DNA of 64,000 bases from Acanthornis magna (taxonomy: Eukaryota > Chordata > Aves > Passeriformes > Acanthizidae), in NCBI GenBank assembly GCA_036785705.1, contig JAWUZG010000032.1, forward strand, positions 13,162,001 to 13,226,000, written 5' to 3'. Of the stretch, positions 37,001-47,646 are shown piece by piece (position 1 is the stretch's first letter; the number at the start of each line of letters is the position of its first letter). The notes under the pieces were generated by a model that had not been told where the DNA came from, did not search any database, and saw only the letters and a program-made list of their open reading frames with translations. The position numbers and the translations under genes are program-made.

Positions 37001-38119
37001 TCTTGGGGAAATAACCTGCTTTTTCATTATCACCTTTGTTTCAAACCTGTCAGGACAGAATAGGGGAGCTGGCTCTGTACATAAGTATCATCATCTCTTA
37101 AATTAGTCATATTCTTATGGAGAAAGCAACACTTTCTATCAGGCAGTAGTCTCTACTGTGCTATACATTATAGATATTCCTTAAAAAGTGTGATTTGGGT
37201 ACCAGAAGCAACAGTGATGGCATGGAGAATTGTGCCGGATAGTGCATGGCTTCTCAGCTCAACAGTTCTCAGCAGTGCATGGGAGTCCATGTTGCTCTCT
37301 GTTGCTGCTCTTGGACTGCTTTCAATAACCAGGTTAGCTCATTTAAGATGAGCTAAAATTAAGAGCTCTAACGAGGATGTCCTGAGGTGGATCTTTTGGC
37401 ACTCAATGCTGGTATTTACCGTGGTGATAAAAATCAGTTACATATTTATTTCTAGTAATAAGATCTTAAAATGTACTTCATGTTTGTCAGGCTTAGATCC
37501 AATTTTTTTCTTTTAAATATCTCCTGAGGCTCCATTCTGGGCAATCTGCCTAGTAAAAACTTTCATTCACTTTGCATTGCTGTGTAAACTTCAATCACAT
37601 TTTCAGCTAAAAAAAGCCAGTTCCTTTTGTGGGAAAACATCACCCAGAATCACAGTTTTAGAACTTAAAAAAATTCAGTATTGGGGACTAGACTGTCAGT
37701 GCTGGTATGTCCTTTGAACCATTGTTTTGGAAAGACACCTGGAGATTTGTATTCAGCAGTACATCCTGAGAACTGGATGTCAGATCACAGTCACTTTTAT
37801 TCCTGAAAGAGATAATTTCAACAATCAGTGACTGAGTAATATTCTGTTGTAAAACTATGCTCACAGCAGCAAGCTGCATTGCAAATAGCATAAATTGCTG
37901 CTTTTAATAATAGCAATTATAAGCAAATCTAACCAGTTGCATCAGTTCAAAGATGGGGCAGATTGAAGAAATGGACTGAAATGGTCATCTCCTGGAGCAT
38001 CACAGAGAAGACCACCCACATCCCCACAAGAGAGGAGGATCCCTCCGGTTCCTTCTCTTACTTAGCATTGAGTCTCTTCTGCCAATTAACAAGCCACAGG
38101 ACAATAAGAAAGAGTATCA
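34031..38119. other. Intergenic; one candidate minus-strand coding relic
   Basis: Mostly AT-rich. A GC-richer patch lies at 36340-36720 with no recognised repeat. At 35540-35713 the minus strand has a CTTTCAAATAG acceptor-like site followed by about 57 open codons (RSPSSLPLFEELCWKLQAIN and onward) to a TAG. No homologue is recognised and no AATAAA is close. It is reported as a finding, not a gene. Confidence 0.4.
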
Positions 38120-38121
38120 AG

Positions 38122-38365
38122 TTGTGCTGGGGAGGTTTATATTGGATATTAGGGAAAATTTCTTCACCAAAAGGGTGGTCAGGCATTGGAACAGACCGCT
38201 GGGGACGTGGTTGAGTCACCATACCTGGAGGTATTTGAAAAACATGTAGATGTGGCACTTAGGGACATTATTTAGTGGTTGACTTGGCAGTGCTGAGTTC
38301 ATGGTTGGATTCTGTGATCCTAAAGGTCTTTCCCAACCTAAACAATCTATGATTCTATGACTTTT
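38122..38365 (+). mobile_element. CR1 LINE 3' end
   Basis: Plus strand: GGATATTAGGGAAAATTTCT, GGTGGTCAGGCATTGGAACA and GATGTGGCACTTAGGGACAT, ending CAATCTATGATTCTATGAC. It contains the end of ORF2 (ENFFTKRVVRHWNR) and the 3' UTR. Confidence 0.93.
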
Positions 38366-41300
38366 TCCTTCAGCTTCAATTTTTATTTCCTTCATGCTTT
38401 ACAGAAACATGATTTCAATCCATTTTGAGTCTATTCTAAAATTTCAGTTTGCTTTTCTTTTGCTGAAGTTTAAAAACTATTTTTTTTAATTCCAGCAATG
38501 GAAACAACCCCTGATATTTCAAATATTACCATTCTTCGCTGTTTCCACAGTTTCATACAAAAAAGGTATTTTTTCTGTTTACAGGAAGGTATCCCAAAAA
38601 TAGTCAAAGAAACATTCAATTGCCTTAAATGCTTATCTTCAAAGGACCAAAATTTTCTTTTTTCATTAAATAGAAAATAACCTTTAATTTAAAGCCTATT
38701 ACACTTTAAAAAATTTGCAGAGAAATATTAGTGATTTTTAAACATTAAAAATCAAACCACAAAATTCAACTCAAGGGAACTACAGACTCTTATGAAGGAA
38801 ATAAATTGAGGAAAATAATCTCACAGCAGAGACAATGAAGGAAAATAGTTTCTACCTTGTGCATTTTGTGGAGAGTGTTGAGATTATTTGGCTGTACTGG
38901 TAATTAAAAAACTATCTGTATAATTTAAGCTAAGCAGTATCCAAAGCAGGTATTTTTCTGAGACTGCAACAGACAGTTTGGATCTCAAACTATCTTCCTC
39001 CCTGGAAAAATCTGATTAATCCCTATTTCCTATATGATTGGAAATAACAGGCTCCTCTTTCTCAACAATACTGATGGGTAGTAATTACAATGTACATCCA
39101 AAGAGTGTTCAAGACAATTAACACCAACATGGTGCAACACAAAGTTCACCTGTCTGTATGGTACTAGAATCTGCTGCTACTGCATGTAATTTTAAATATC
39201 CATCCAACTGAATGTTATGGTATGATACATTCTTACTTCTTGTCTGGCTTGAAAAATAAATTAATTAGATTTTGTACCTATGTAATTTCTTTACCAAATG
39301 CATGCATTTTAAAATGTTTTTCTAAACGCTTTCCAAATCGTAAATAACTTTGAAATAACATAATAACTTTGTGATGAGGTGGTAATAGGAGCTACCATGA
39401 TGCTTTTCATGCAGGCTGTCCAGGGCTGCTAAAATAAAGATCAGAAAATCTGAATCTGATCTCTCTCCTAATTCTGGCAGCAGAAGTATTTGACAAGCTT
39501 CTTCGCTAGCAGATCATTAATTTGTTGTGGTGGTTTGTGCATGCTCATGGTTCATCTAACACAGGAAAATCTCCTGTTTAAATGAACAGATGAGTACTTT
39601 GTTCACTCGAGTCTTACACGAAAGTTAAGTGTGAGACGGATGTCAAATGCTGCATGTTGTTAACATCAGAGTTGTTTTCTCATTATTATCAGCAAAACCA
39701 CAACTTTCAAGGTAGAAAATAATTTATCTGTTTCCAGGGGTAGGAGATGATTTTGAGAGTAATTGGCCTTGAATGTTTTGATCACGGTGCTGAGAAAAGA
39801 CGTGAGGCAGTCTGAGATACTCGTTTCATCCCACGGCCTCAGGTTACTTTCCCTGTAGCACACTGCATCAAAAGGAATGTGAATTTAGACTGCACTACTT
39901 CAGTGGAGCATCCTGCTTTCACTGGGATTAGAAAAGTACTCTGCATTCTGTATCTGCATTATGAAAGTAGGAACCGCCAACAGAAGAGGGAGAAATCAGG
40001 TAAGGGGTGAAAGGCAAGATTCATGGGAACTTTGTCAGAGTTTAATTGCTTAAAATGTCCACTGCTTTGGGGGCAGTTATGACATACTTAAATCCTTCTG
40101 TAACATCACCTTTACTTCCCTTGCAACATTACTGACTGGGTACTTAGTTGTTCTTTTTGAATGCTTACAGTTTTGGTGGTTTTTTTTTTAAATAATTTTG
40201 TTTTCTGATCTATTTTTATTTTGTGTTCTTTTAAGGTTGTTGTATGTTACTTCTATTCCAACTCCTCCCATTCACTTAGCAATTTCACTAATATTTTATT
40301 TACTTCCGTCTTAAGGTCATTAATAAAAGTTTAATTAACAGGTCAGGTGCAATCTCTGTGGCTTAATGATACATTATTTGAATGCATTGATAATTCTGAG
40401 GGTGGAGTATTAATGATTGACTGCTTAAATAAATTTTGAACCCTACTTCTTCTAGTTATGAGGGGACACTTCATTCCAGTACAACTATATTTTCACACAT
40501 GCAATAATAACAATGACTGAATTTACATACTTGTAATAGTAACTTCTATATGAGGAACTGAGATGAAGACAAATCCATTATTATCATCATCATTTTTCAT
40601 AGATAAACAAGAAGAAAAAAACCAAAGCTCTAAGCCTTAGCTGTATGTTAGTAAGGCAGTGGAAGACTTGTAAAGAAAACACAAGCCTTTTCCTTATTAG
40701 CTTTTTGTCAGCTATTTTGTAATTTTATAAAATTGTTGAAAAGGGATGCTAGGAAAAGAAGTAGCTGGCAAGTAACAGGTAGCATAGAAACAGGGTCATA
40801 ACTACACCTGAGGGGCAGGGCAAATGTTACTGTCCATTGGATTTGTTGTCTGAAGACCCTGTCTAAACTTGTTAGACCTTGATTGTGCCTTCTTGGACCT
40901 TGATTGTGCCTTCTTGGATGTAGTTACACTCAAACACATTCCAGCTCTCTAATTCACTAATTCTACTTTTTTTCCCCAGCAGATGATTTCTGGAAAAGTA
41001 ACCCTTCTGTTGTTGTTGTTCTTGTGTTTTTTAATTTTTTTTCTGTTACTAAGTAACACAGGTATACTGGCCAATAGAAGCTGCATTAAAAACCAGTTTA
41101 TTTCTGACAAGAAATGGCTTTTTCATTAAATATTTAGAAGTTACTTCATGTCCTTCTGGTTAAGAGTACCATTGAGGTTACCCAAATCTAGATCTTAACA
41201 TCACTTTTTCAGAAACAAATTCACAATTATATGCAGTATCTTTCTTGCTTTCACTGTTTGTGGTAAAGGAGACTTAACAGTTGCAATGGTATCAGCAGTT

Positions 41301-42934
41301 AACAGTCTGTGGAGCACCATGGCCAACATGTTAAAGCTCTCCTAACCTCCTAAAGACCCCACATGGTCACATGGACTCATGAACTAGCAGAAACAAATCT
41401 GTATCCTATTTTCTCTGCAGGATCGTACAATGTGGCAATAAACAATGTGGTTTGCTATTAATCTTTTTTTTTTTTTAGACATTGAAACAAGAAGTGTCTG
41501 ATACCATACCTGTATGTCACATTACAGCTATAATGGTGATTGCTGTTTAGATATCTATTACACCTCTTTAGAAAGGTACATGTTAAAATGACTGATACAC
41601 ATTATTGCATTATGGCCACCTCCTCTCTGAAATACTCTCATAATGCAGTGAACAATGGTGACATGTTGTAATAACTTTAAGTCCTGATCTGGTATTGCAC
41701 ACAAATTTATCTTTCACCCATGCACATGCTTAAATTTACTACTTAGAGCAGCCCAAGTAAAACTACTTTTACTTGGTTCTTTCTGAAGTCTAAGTATTTT
41801 ATCCAAAACGTAACAATAGTTACATCTCAAGTCAGGAGTTTATGAGGAAAGATGTCAAGGATAGATGTTGAACAAACTCAGGTCTCAGATTTCTTAAACT
41901 GGGTGGCATTCACCAATTATATCCCTCTGCCCACACCCCTTATTTTCATTAAAACGTAAATAGCAGTCTCTCAGGGCTTTCTCACTCTTTAGGGAGTGGC
42001 AAAAATACATTCAAGTTTGTCTGGCCATGCTTAAGTAGTCACAGAGGAGCCACATGCAGTCTAAGGGCTGTGCAGAGGAACTCTGCACAAACTAGCATAT
42101 GCTGCTTTCCAGGCAGGTGGCAGAAGACTGCCCCAGTACAATTGTGCCTTTTCTGAACTGGACTCCTTTCACGTCCAACTGGACCAGAATGTAGGCAGAA
42201 AAGAGTGTAACTTGTAGCTATCTGACTAATTGGCCTAACTGAACACTTTTGCCAAAGCTTTGATCACAGAAGTAGTAGTCAGCATTATTTACAGTTTTAG
42301 AAATCAGATCTCAGATTTAAAATTTCCATAGTGTAACAAGTTTGATAGGTTTTATTGCAGGTAATATATATTATCTGACATTTTTAGAAATATTCAAGGA
42401 TGTACTAATATAAAGTGTGCTGCAGTAAACATAGGAACTCTACCATGTTTAGCTTCTATAAAATGGACTCTCAAAAGGAAATTTCTGACTGACATATATA
42501 AAAAAACCATGTTTTCTTCTGTCCTTTTTACATGGACATTCAACAGAACCTATGGATCCAGCATGACCCAAAGCTGTGAACCTGCACAAGCAACATTTTA
42601 TGATTTCTCAACTCTGTTCTTTTCTAGTTATTTCCAGCCCACATAAATCTGTAACTCAGCTTGGTTGTATAAGAAATAAGCTGCTGAACAGCACCAGCTG
42701 GATCTGATGAAATCAATATGTACACCTGGGTATTATCCTCCTACTGGAGGTACCACAACTCTCATATCATCACGGATTTCCTGTGTGGCTTCATACAGGC
42801 ATTGTACTGGCCAGATAACAGAACATAACACAGGAGAACTCCTGCTGAAAAATCATCCATGGCAGATTATTAATTATCCAGTATGTAGGTGAGCAGTCAT
42901 CTGCTGTTTGTTGTACTCAATGCCAGTCTGGTAA
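38366..42934. other. Intergenic, AT-rich; nothing recognised except a 21-bp duplication
   Basis: I see no gene or long repeat. Poly(T) runs near 40180 and 41465 and an AT-rich composition dominate. Confidence 0.5.
40875..40916 (+). repeat. Perfect 21-bp tandem duplication
   Basis: The 21-mer GACCTTGATTGTGCCTTCTTG occurs twice in direct tandem at 40875-40895 and 40896-40916, with no mismatch. Confidence 0.95.
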
Positions 42935-43665
42935 ACAGAGTCCCTTGGGAGCAGTCCTGAGGGCAAAGGACTCCAGGAAGGTTGGACATTCTTCAAGAAG
43001 GCGTAGGAGCAGGCCATCCCCAGGTGCCAAAAGATGAGCCAGCAGGGAAATCTGACCTAGCTGAATGGAGAGCTTTGGCTGGAACTCAGGGTAAAAAGAG
43101 AATGTATCACCTTTGAAAGACGGGGCAGGCAGCCTGGGAGGACTACAGGGATGTCACAGGGCTATGCAGGGAGAAAATTAGAAAGCCAAAGTCCAATTAG
43201 AACTTAATTTGGCTACTGATATAAAAGACAATAAAAAGTGTTTCTATAAATATATCAACAAAACAAGGGCTGAGGAGAATCTCACAGAATCTCACAAAAG
43301 GGGTAAGGCTGGAAGGAACCACAGTGCATCATCTGGTCCAGCCTCTCTGCTCAAGAAGGGTCATCCTAGAGCACTCTGCACAGGATTGCACCGAGATAGT
43401 TCCTGAATATCTCCAGTGAAGGAGACTCCACAACCTCTCTGGGCAATCAGTTCCAGTGGTGGTCACCCACACAGTAAAGTTGTTCTTCCTCATCCTTTAC
43501 TGGATGCGGGGCAAACATAGTGGTAAGGGACAAGTAAAGGGCTGAGGTACTTAACGATTCCTTTGCCTCAGTCTGTAATAGTAAAGCCAGCTGTTCTCTG
43601 GGTACCCAGGCCCCTGAGCTGGAACACAGGGACCCGGAGCAGAACGAAGCCCCCATAATCCAGTG
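42935..43665 (+). mobile_element. CR1 LINE internal fragment, interrupted by another CR1
   Basis: Plus-strand CR1 ORF2 upstream of the reverse-transcriptase core. The left part (42935-43276) includes ACTCCAGGAAGGTTGGACAT and encodes DNKKCFYKYINKTRAEENL. After an inserted reverse CR1 it resumes near 43491 (TCCTTTACTGGATGCGGGGC) and runs through GAGGTACTTAACGATTCCTT to CCCCATAATCCAGTG, where it abuts retroviral sequence. Confidence 0.87.
43277..43490 (-). mobile_element. CR1 LINE 3' end inserted in a CR1
   Basis: This reverse-oriented CR1 tail (GAATCTCACAAAAGGGGTAAG through CTCTCTGGGCAATCAGTTCC and CACAGTAAAGTTGTTCTTCC) breaks the plus-strand CR1 between GAGGAGAATCTC and ATCCTTTACTGG. The bases around the left joint (GAATCTCACAGAATCTCACA) are duplicated. 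Confidence 0.8.
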
Positions 43666-44095
43666 AAAATGAGCAGCGTCATGCACTCTGCTGCCAAAGG
43701 ACTGAGGAAAACACATTAGCAATGTCAGTTGTAATAGGCTTCTTGGCTGCCTTTGACTCTAGCTTGTGTTGAAGTTCCAGCATGTCCAGTAAAGCAGCAC
43801 TGAGTGGTGGCATGACTTCATTCAGGCCACAATAGTCTATTGTTTGTCTCCTTTCTCTGTTAGACTTTCACACTGTCCGTATGGGACTATTAAAGGGTGA
43901 GTCCTGCTGATCACTCCTTGGCTCTCCAGCTGATGAATCAGCTCATGGATGGGAATCAGGGAGTCTTGGTGGGTGCAATAATGCTGCCAATACACTGCAG
44001 TGGTAGCAATCAGCAACACCACAACAGAAGGGTCCTCTGAGAGACCTAGCAAAGTAGACAGCTGCTTAATTTCCTCCTGCTCTAAGGCAGCTATA
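43666..44095 (-). pseudogene. ERV pol remnant (reverse-transcriptase N-terminal part), broken
   Basis: A minus-strand reading shows the start of a retroviral reverse transcriptase: a segment with the V-Y-W-Q-H-Y and P-I-H-E-L-I-H-Q-L-E-S-Q-G-V-I-S wording (about 44000-43900), then frameshifts, then sequence resembling the next conserved block. It ends abruptly at 43666, where CR1 sequence begins, so the catalytic YXDD part and everything downstream are missing. It cannot encode a working enzyme. The wording is of the avian ERVL-like type. Confidence 0.8.
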
Positions 44096-44780
44096 CTGAA
44101 AAGCCCACCAATACTCTTTTAGGTCTTTGAAATACCCTCTCCTGAGATATCTACATGGCAGATGCATAGAGCCTCTGGGCCAGTCACAAAGGGGTGTTTT
44201 TGACACTCATTCCCAGTTAGACTTAATTCAGCCTTCAACACAGACAGGTCCTATGATCTCCCATTACTCCAGAAATACAGGTGGATTCTGCCTCTTTGTA
44301 ATTTGATGGTATTAGAGTACACTGTGCACTGGTTATTTACTAGAGCCTTCCAATCCTGTGGGTCTGATGTATGAGGCCATTGGGATCCACATAGTCCAGT
44401 AAACCTGGCTGTCCCCCTCCTTCACCGGTCTGCAGGCAGGGCCCCTCATAGAATTCTCCATTTACCTGTAAAATTGGAATTAATTTCCATGAGATCAGAA
44501 GTAAGATCAACCCTTCCACTCTGCCTGGGGAACTGCCCATGGAAGACTGGAGCAGCAATTTTCCTGGAAGAAGCACCATTTGTGATTGCATTTCTTTGCA
44601 ACCCATGTACCCATACCTCTAGAGTCAAGGTAGATTTTCCATCCCTTTTCCTCATTGCGTATCCTCTTTGTGGTCCTGCAGGTAAAACCACAGGGTATCT
44701 TGTGGTGTACACCCTCTATATCCTCCCTCTAGAGCAAAAGAACACTCACTGTTAATAGCTGAGATACTGGTCTGTATAGT
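44096..44780 (-). pseudogene. ERV gag-pol junction region, degenerate
   Basis: This stretch lies between recognisable gag and reverse-transcriptase remnants in the same orientation. Two overlapping minus-strand ORFs (44446-44712 and 44340-44606) in different frames suggest one frameshifted reading, probably the protease or nearby region. I could not identify an active-site triplet and leave the domain unassigned. Confidence 0.55.
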
Positions 44781-45700
44781 TGAGTAGGATCTCTTTGTTG
44801 CTGGAACTCCTGGAAGAGCTTTTCCCACTTTTGGACAGTTTTTCTACAGCCAAGATACACATTCATAGGGAGGAAGAGAGATTTTCTTCATATTGCTGGA
44901 GCTGGTGAGCCACTTAATCCATCATCGGTGCCTCTTTGTCTTTCCAGGTAATGATTGCCAATGAGGTGGCATATGCAGATAGTGCATTCTGTACAAATTT
45001 CTGCCACATGGGTCATGTACATTAGACTTCATATTGATCTGTGGGTGACTGCATATTGTTTGGGTCAGAACAAATCATATCTAGCATGGCTAATTCCTGA
45101 AGGTACTGCATACTTGTCTTCATGGTGGTCCACTTGCCTGACACATAAGATCTTTCTTGAAGGGATTCCTTTCCTTCATGCCTGACAGGAGTCACCTCCA
45201 GCACAGGCTGAGTCCTTGTGCCCCCTTTCCACTTGCCTTATCAATACTCCCTTACCTAGAAAGTGATCCCAGCTGCTTGGCTTCCTTACCCTCTGACTCC
45301 AGGCTATTACATCCATTATCCCAACATTGGAGCAGACAGGTGACAATGTGCTCATCTGGAAGATGGCAGAAATCTTTTCACACATCCCACAGATCATCAG
45401 GGATAGGGATCAAGGGGTTACCTCTTGTTCTGCCTCTTCCTCCTGTTCTTTTGGTAATCCTGCTTTGTCCTTTACTAAGTGAGCTTCCATATCCATTTGT
45501 TCTTGTGTACAGGAGCAACTGACACCATCAGGGGTTGGTTCTCAAGTTCAGCTGCTGTGCCTGTCCAGGGGGTTGGATTAGCCATGGTCTCTATCCTCCG
45601 GACTGGGCTAGCCACAGTGCCTGTTGTTCTGTTCTCTGATCCAGAGACTTTCTCTTCCCCTACAGAGGACTGAAGAGTGATGAACAGTGCTTGGTAGGTA
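44781..45700 (-). pseudogene. ERV gag remnant, frameshifted
   Basis: Minus-strand fragments in two frames join near 45190: one reads QVERGHKDSACAGGDSC, the other EVTPVRHEGKESLQERSYV followed by a short stretch ending at a DPNNMQSPT motif. This is the wording of gag in avian ERVL-like elements as I recall them. Stops and at least one frameshift break it. Confidence 0.65.
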
Positions 45701-46078
45701 AAAAGTTATCATTATTAACAGTTTCCAATAGATGGCTCCCAAAGTACAGTGGTGACAGCAAGGCTGAGTACAAATACTAGATGAATTCCATGACCAGCAA
45801 TTCTATCATATCATAAGACAGTATTAAAAAGTACATCAACTTGATAACCTCAGCCCAGTTCTCACAGGTGAGACACTGCAAGTAAGGTGTTACATAACAC
45901 ATGGAAAAGAGCAAGCACGCCAACTCTGAAAGCAAATAAATCAACATTGTGACCAGCAACTACTAAACCAGTATAACAAATGCTTATAATAAAATTGTTC
46001 TAACACATTCTAGACAGATTTGTCATTATCTCAAGACATCATGACACATGCTGGGACCCAAAAAGAACTGCTAAAGGC
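45701..46078 (-). mobile_element. ERV leader between LTR and gag
   Basis: Non-coding sequence between the LTR inner end and the gag remnant, in the orientation expected for a provirus on the minus strand. Just inside the LTR, the minus strand has TTTTTGGGTCCCAGCATGTG (46062-46043), which could be a decayed primer-binding site. Confidence 0.55.
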
Positions 46079-46658
46079 TGTTATGGTTTGACCCCAGCAT
46101 CTCATAGCTTTTGCCCATCATGTCTCCCCACCCCACCACTGGTGGTATGAGGAGGAGAATTGGGAAAAAAGGAAAGACCCATGGGTTGAGATAAGAACAG
46201 TTTAATAATTTAAGTAAAATAATGTATGATAAAATAATAATTGTTATGCAAAAAAGGAGACAAAAATAAAACAGAGAGAAATAAAACCTAAGAGAACAAA
46301 GTGATGCACAATACAATTGCTCATCACCTGCTGACCGATGCCTGTCTTATCCCCAAGCAGAGATCAAGCCCTTCCAGCCAACTCCTCCCAGTTTATATAC
46401 TGGGCATGATGTTCTCAGGTATGGGATATCCCTTTGGCCAGTTCAGCTCAGCTGTCCTACTCATGCTCCCTCCCAGCTTCTTGTGCCCCTCCTGTATGGC
46501 AGAGTATGAGAAACTGAAAATCCTTGACTTATGGTAAGCACTACTGAGCAACAAACAAAACATCAGGATGCTATCAATATGGTCCTCCTACTAATCCAAA
46601 ACACAGCACTATTCCAGCTATTAGGAAAAGAATTAACTCTATCCCAGTGAAAACAGCA
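46079..46658 (-). mobile_element. ERV long terminal repeat (5' LTR of the minus-strand provirus)
   Basis: This 580-base element starts TGTTATGGTTTGACCCCAGC and ends AAAACAGCA on the plus strand, so it has TG...CA ends. It follows an ERVL-type avian LTR I recall. Minus orientation fits a TATA box (GTATATAAA, near 46395) and a polyadenylation-like ATTAAA (46206-46201) when read that way. Its inner end joins retroviral leader and gag, so it is the 5' LTR. The 3' LTR is not in the window. Confidence 0.87.
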
Positions 46659-46685
46659 CTTAGGGACATGGCACTTAGGGACATG
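46656..46685 (+). repeat. 15-bp direct tandem duplication at the LTR/CR1 joint
   Basis: GCACTTAGGGACATG occurs twice in tandem (46656-46670 and 46671-46685). The wording is CR1 3' UTR, and the first copy overlaps the last bases of the LTR. Confidence 0.9.
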
Positions 46686-46775
46686 ATTGAGTATTGGACT
46701 TGGCAGTGCTGGGTTAATTGTTGGACTCAATCCTAAAGATATTTTCCAACCTAAATGATTCTATGATCTTCTCCA
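46659..46775 (+). mobile_element. CR1 LINE 3' end
   Basis: Plus-strand CR1 tail: GGACTTGGCAGTGCTGGGTT and TTTTCCAACCTAAATGATTC, ending TATGATC. It abuts the LTR and was probably the insertion target. Confidence 0.88.
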
Positions 46776-47084
46776 TATCTCTTTCGTGTGACACCGCTAG
46801 CTGTCTTTTGGCAATAAGAGAGGTTTATATCCAGATTAAGCAACTTGCCTGATAGATTTTGAACATTATTTGAAAGCAGTATTTCTTAAGCAGCAAAGAA
46901 AAAAAAAAAAAAAAGAAAGAACAGAAAATGGGAGAACAAGAAACAGCTTTATACAAGGGGTAAGAAGATTCATCAGAAATTTTTTCTGATGCCACAGAAA
47001 GAAGATGCTGTGAAGAAACTTTGTGAGACCTATACTTCCCATCAGAAAAAGAATGCTCATCAATTCTTTAACAGCACAGATATG

Positions 47085-47165
47085 TCTCTCCAGAGTCTCA
47101 TGGATTCCACAGAGTTCAAGGTGGAAAGTATCATTGGATTATCCAGCCTGATCTCTGCTTAGCAC
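47085..47165 (-). mobile_element. Probable degenerate CR1-like 3' end
   Basis: The wording CAGAGTTCAAGGTGGAAAGT, ATCATTGGATTATCCAGCCTG resembles the reverse 3' end of old CR1/L3-type LINEs. It is short and diverged. Confidence 0.4.
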
Positions 47166-47346
47166 AGTTTAAAATTTTTCATTTAGTAGCTCCACTAATG
47201 ATCAAAGTAAGTTATGCTAAACATAATATTCTGTATTACAAGTCTTAGCTGAACTGTGAAAATGTATGCATTTCTTTCCACAGCTTATCACCTCTTTTCC
47301 CATTTCTGAGCTTTTTACACTGCCCCTGCACCTGCTTTTCTCTGTC

Positions 47347-47646
47347 TCAGTCTCCTCCAAATACAGAACCTGCCTCTAGTTCCTTTTTCTCCATTGGTCC
47401 CAGTTTTGATAAATCTACATTCACATCTGGTATGGCTGGCATCATTACCCAAGTGATCTCATTCTCCTCTGGTGGTGGTATTCTTGATGTGGTTATGTAG
47501 GTGCTCTTCATGGTGTATGATCCTGCTACATGAAGGATGACCTTTTCAAAATATTCTACTTCGAACATCTGTGAAGTTTGGCTGTCCCTCACACAACTCC
47601 TCCATAACATCCAGCCAACTTTCACAGTTTGATCTGCAGCTTTCAT
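47347..47646 (-). pseudogene. Unidentified coding-like block (possible exon or pseudogene)
   Basis: The minus strand has 99 open codons from the first Met and continues open a little further on both sides. The translation (for example RSCVRDSQTSQMFEVEYFEK and TTSRIPPPEENEITWVMMPA, then DVNVDLSKLGPMEKKELEAG) has a balanced composition unlike chance ORFs in this AT-rich DNA. I do not recognise the family. Splice signals are weak: a GCTGCAG acceptor-like site near 47636 and a GCAG-GTGCAG donor-like site near 47333. A retroviral or processed-gene relic in the same orientation as the ERV 1 kb away is possible. Confidence 0.33.
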
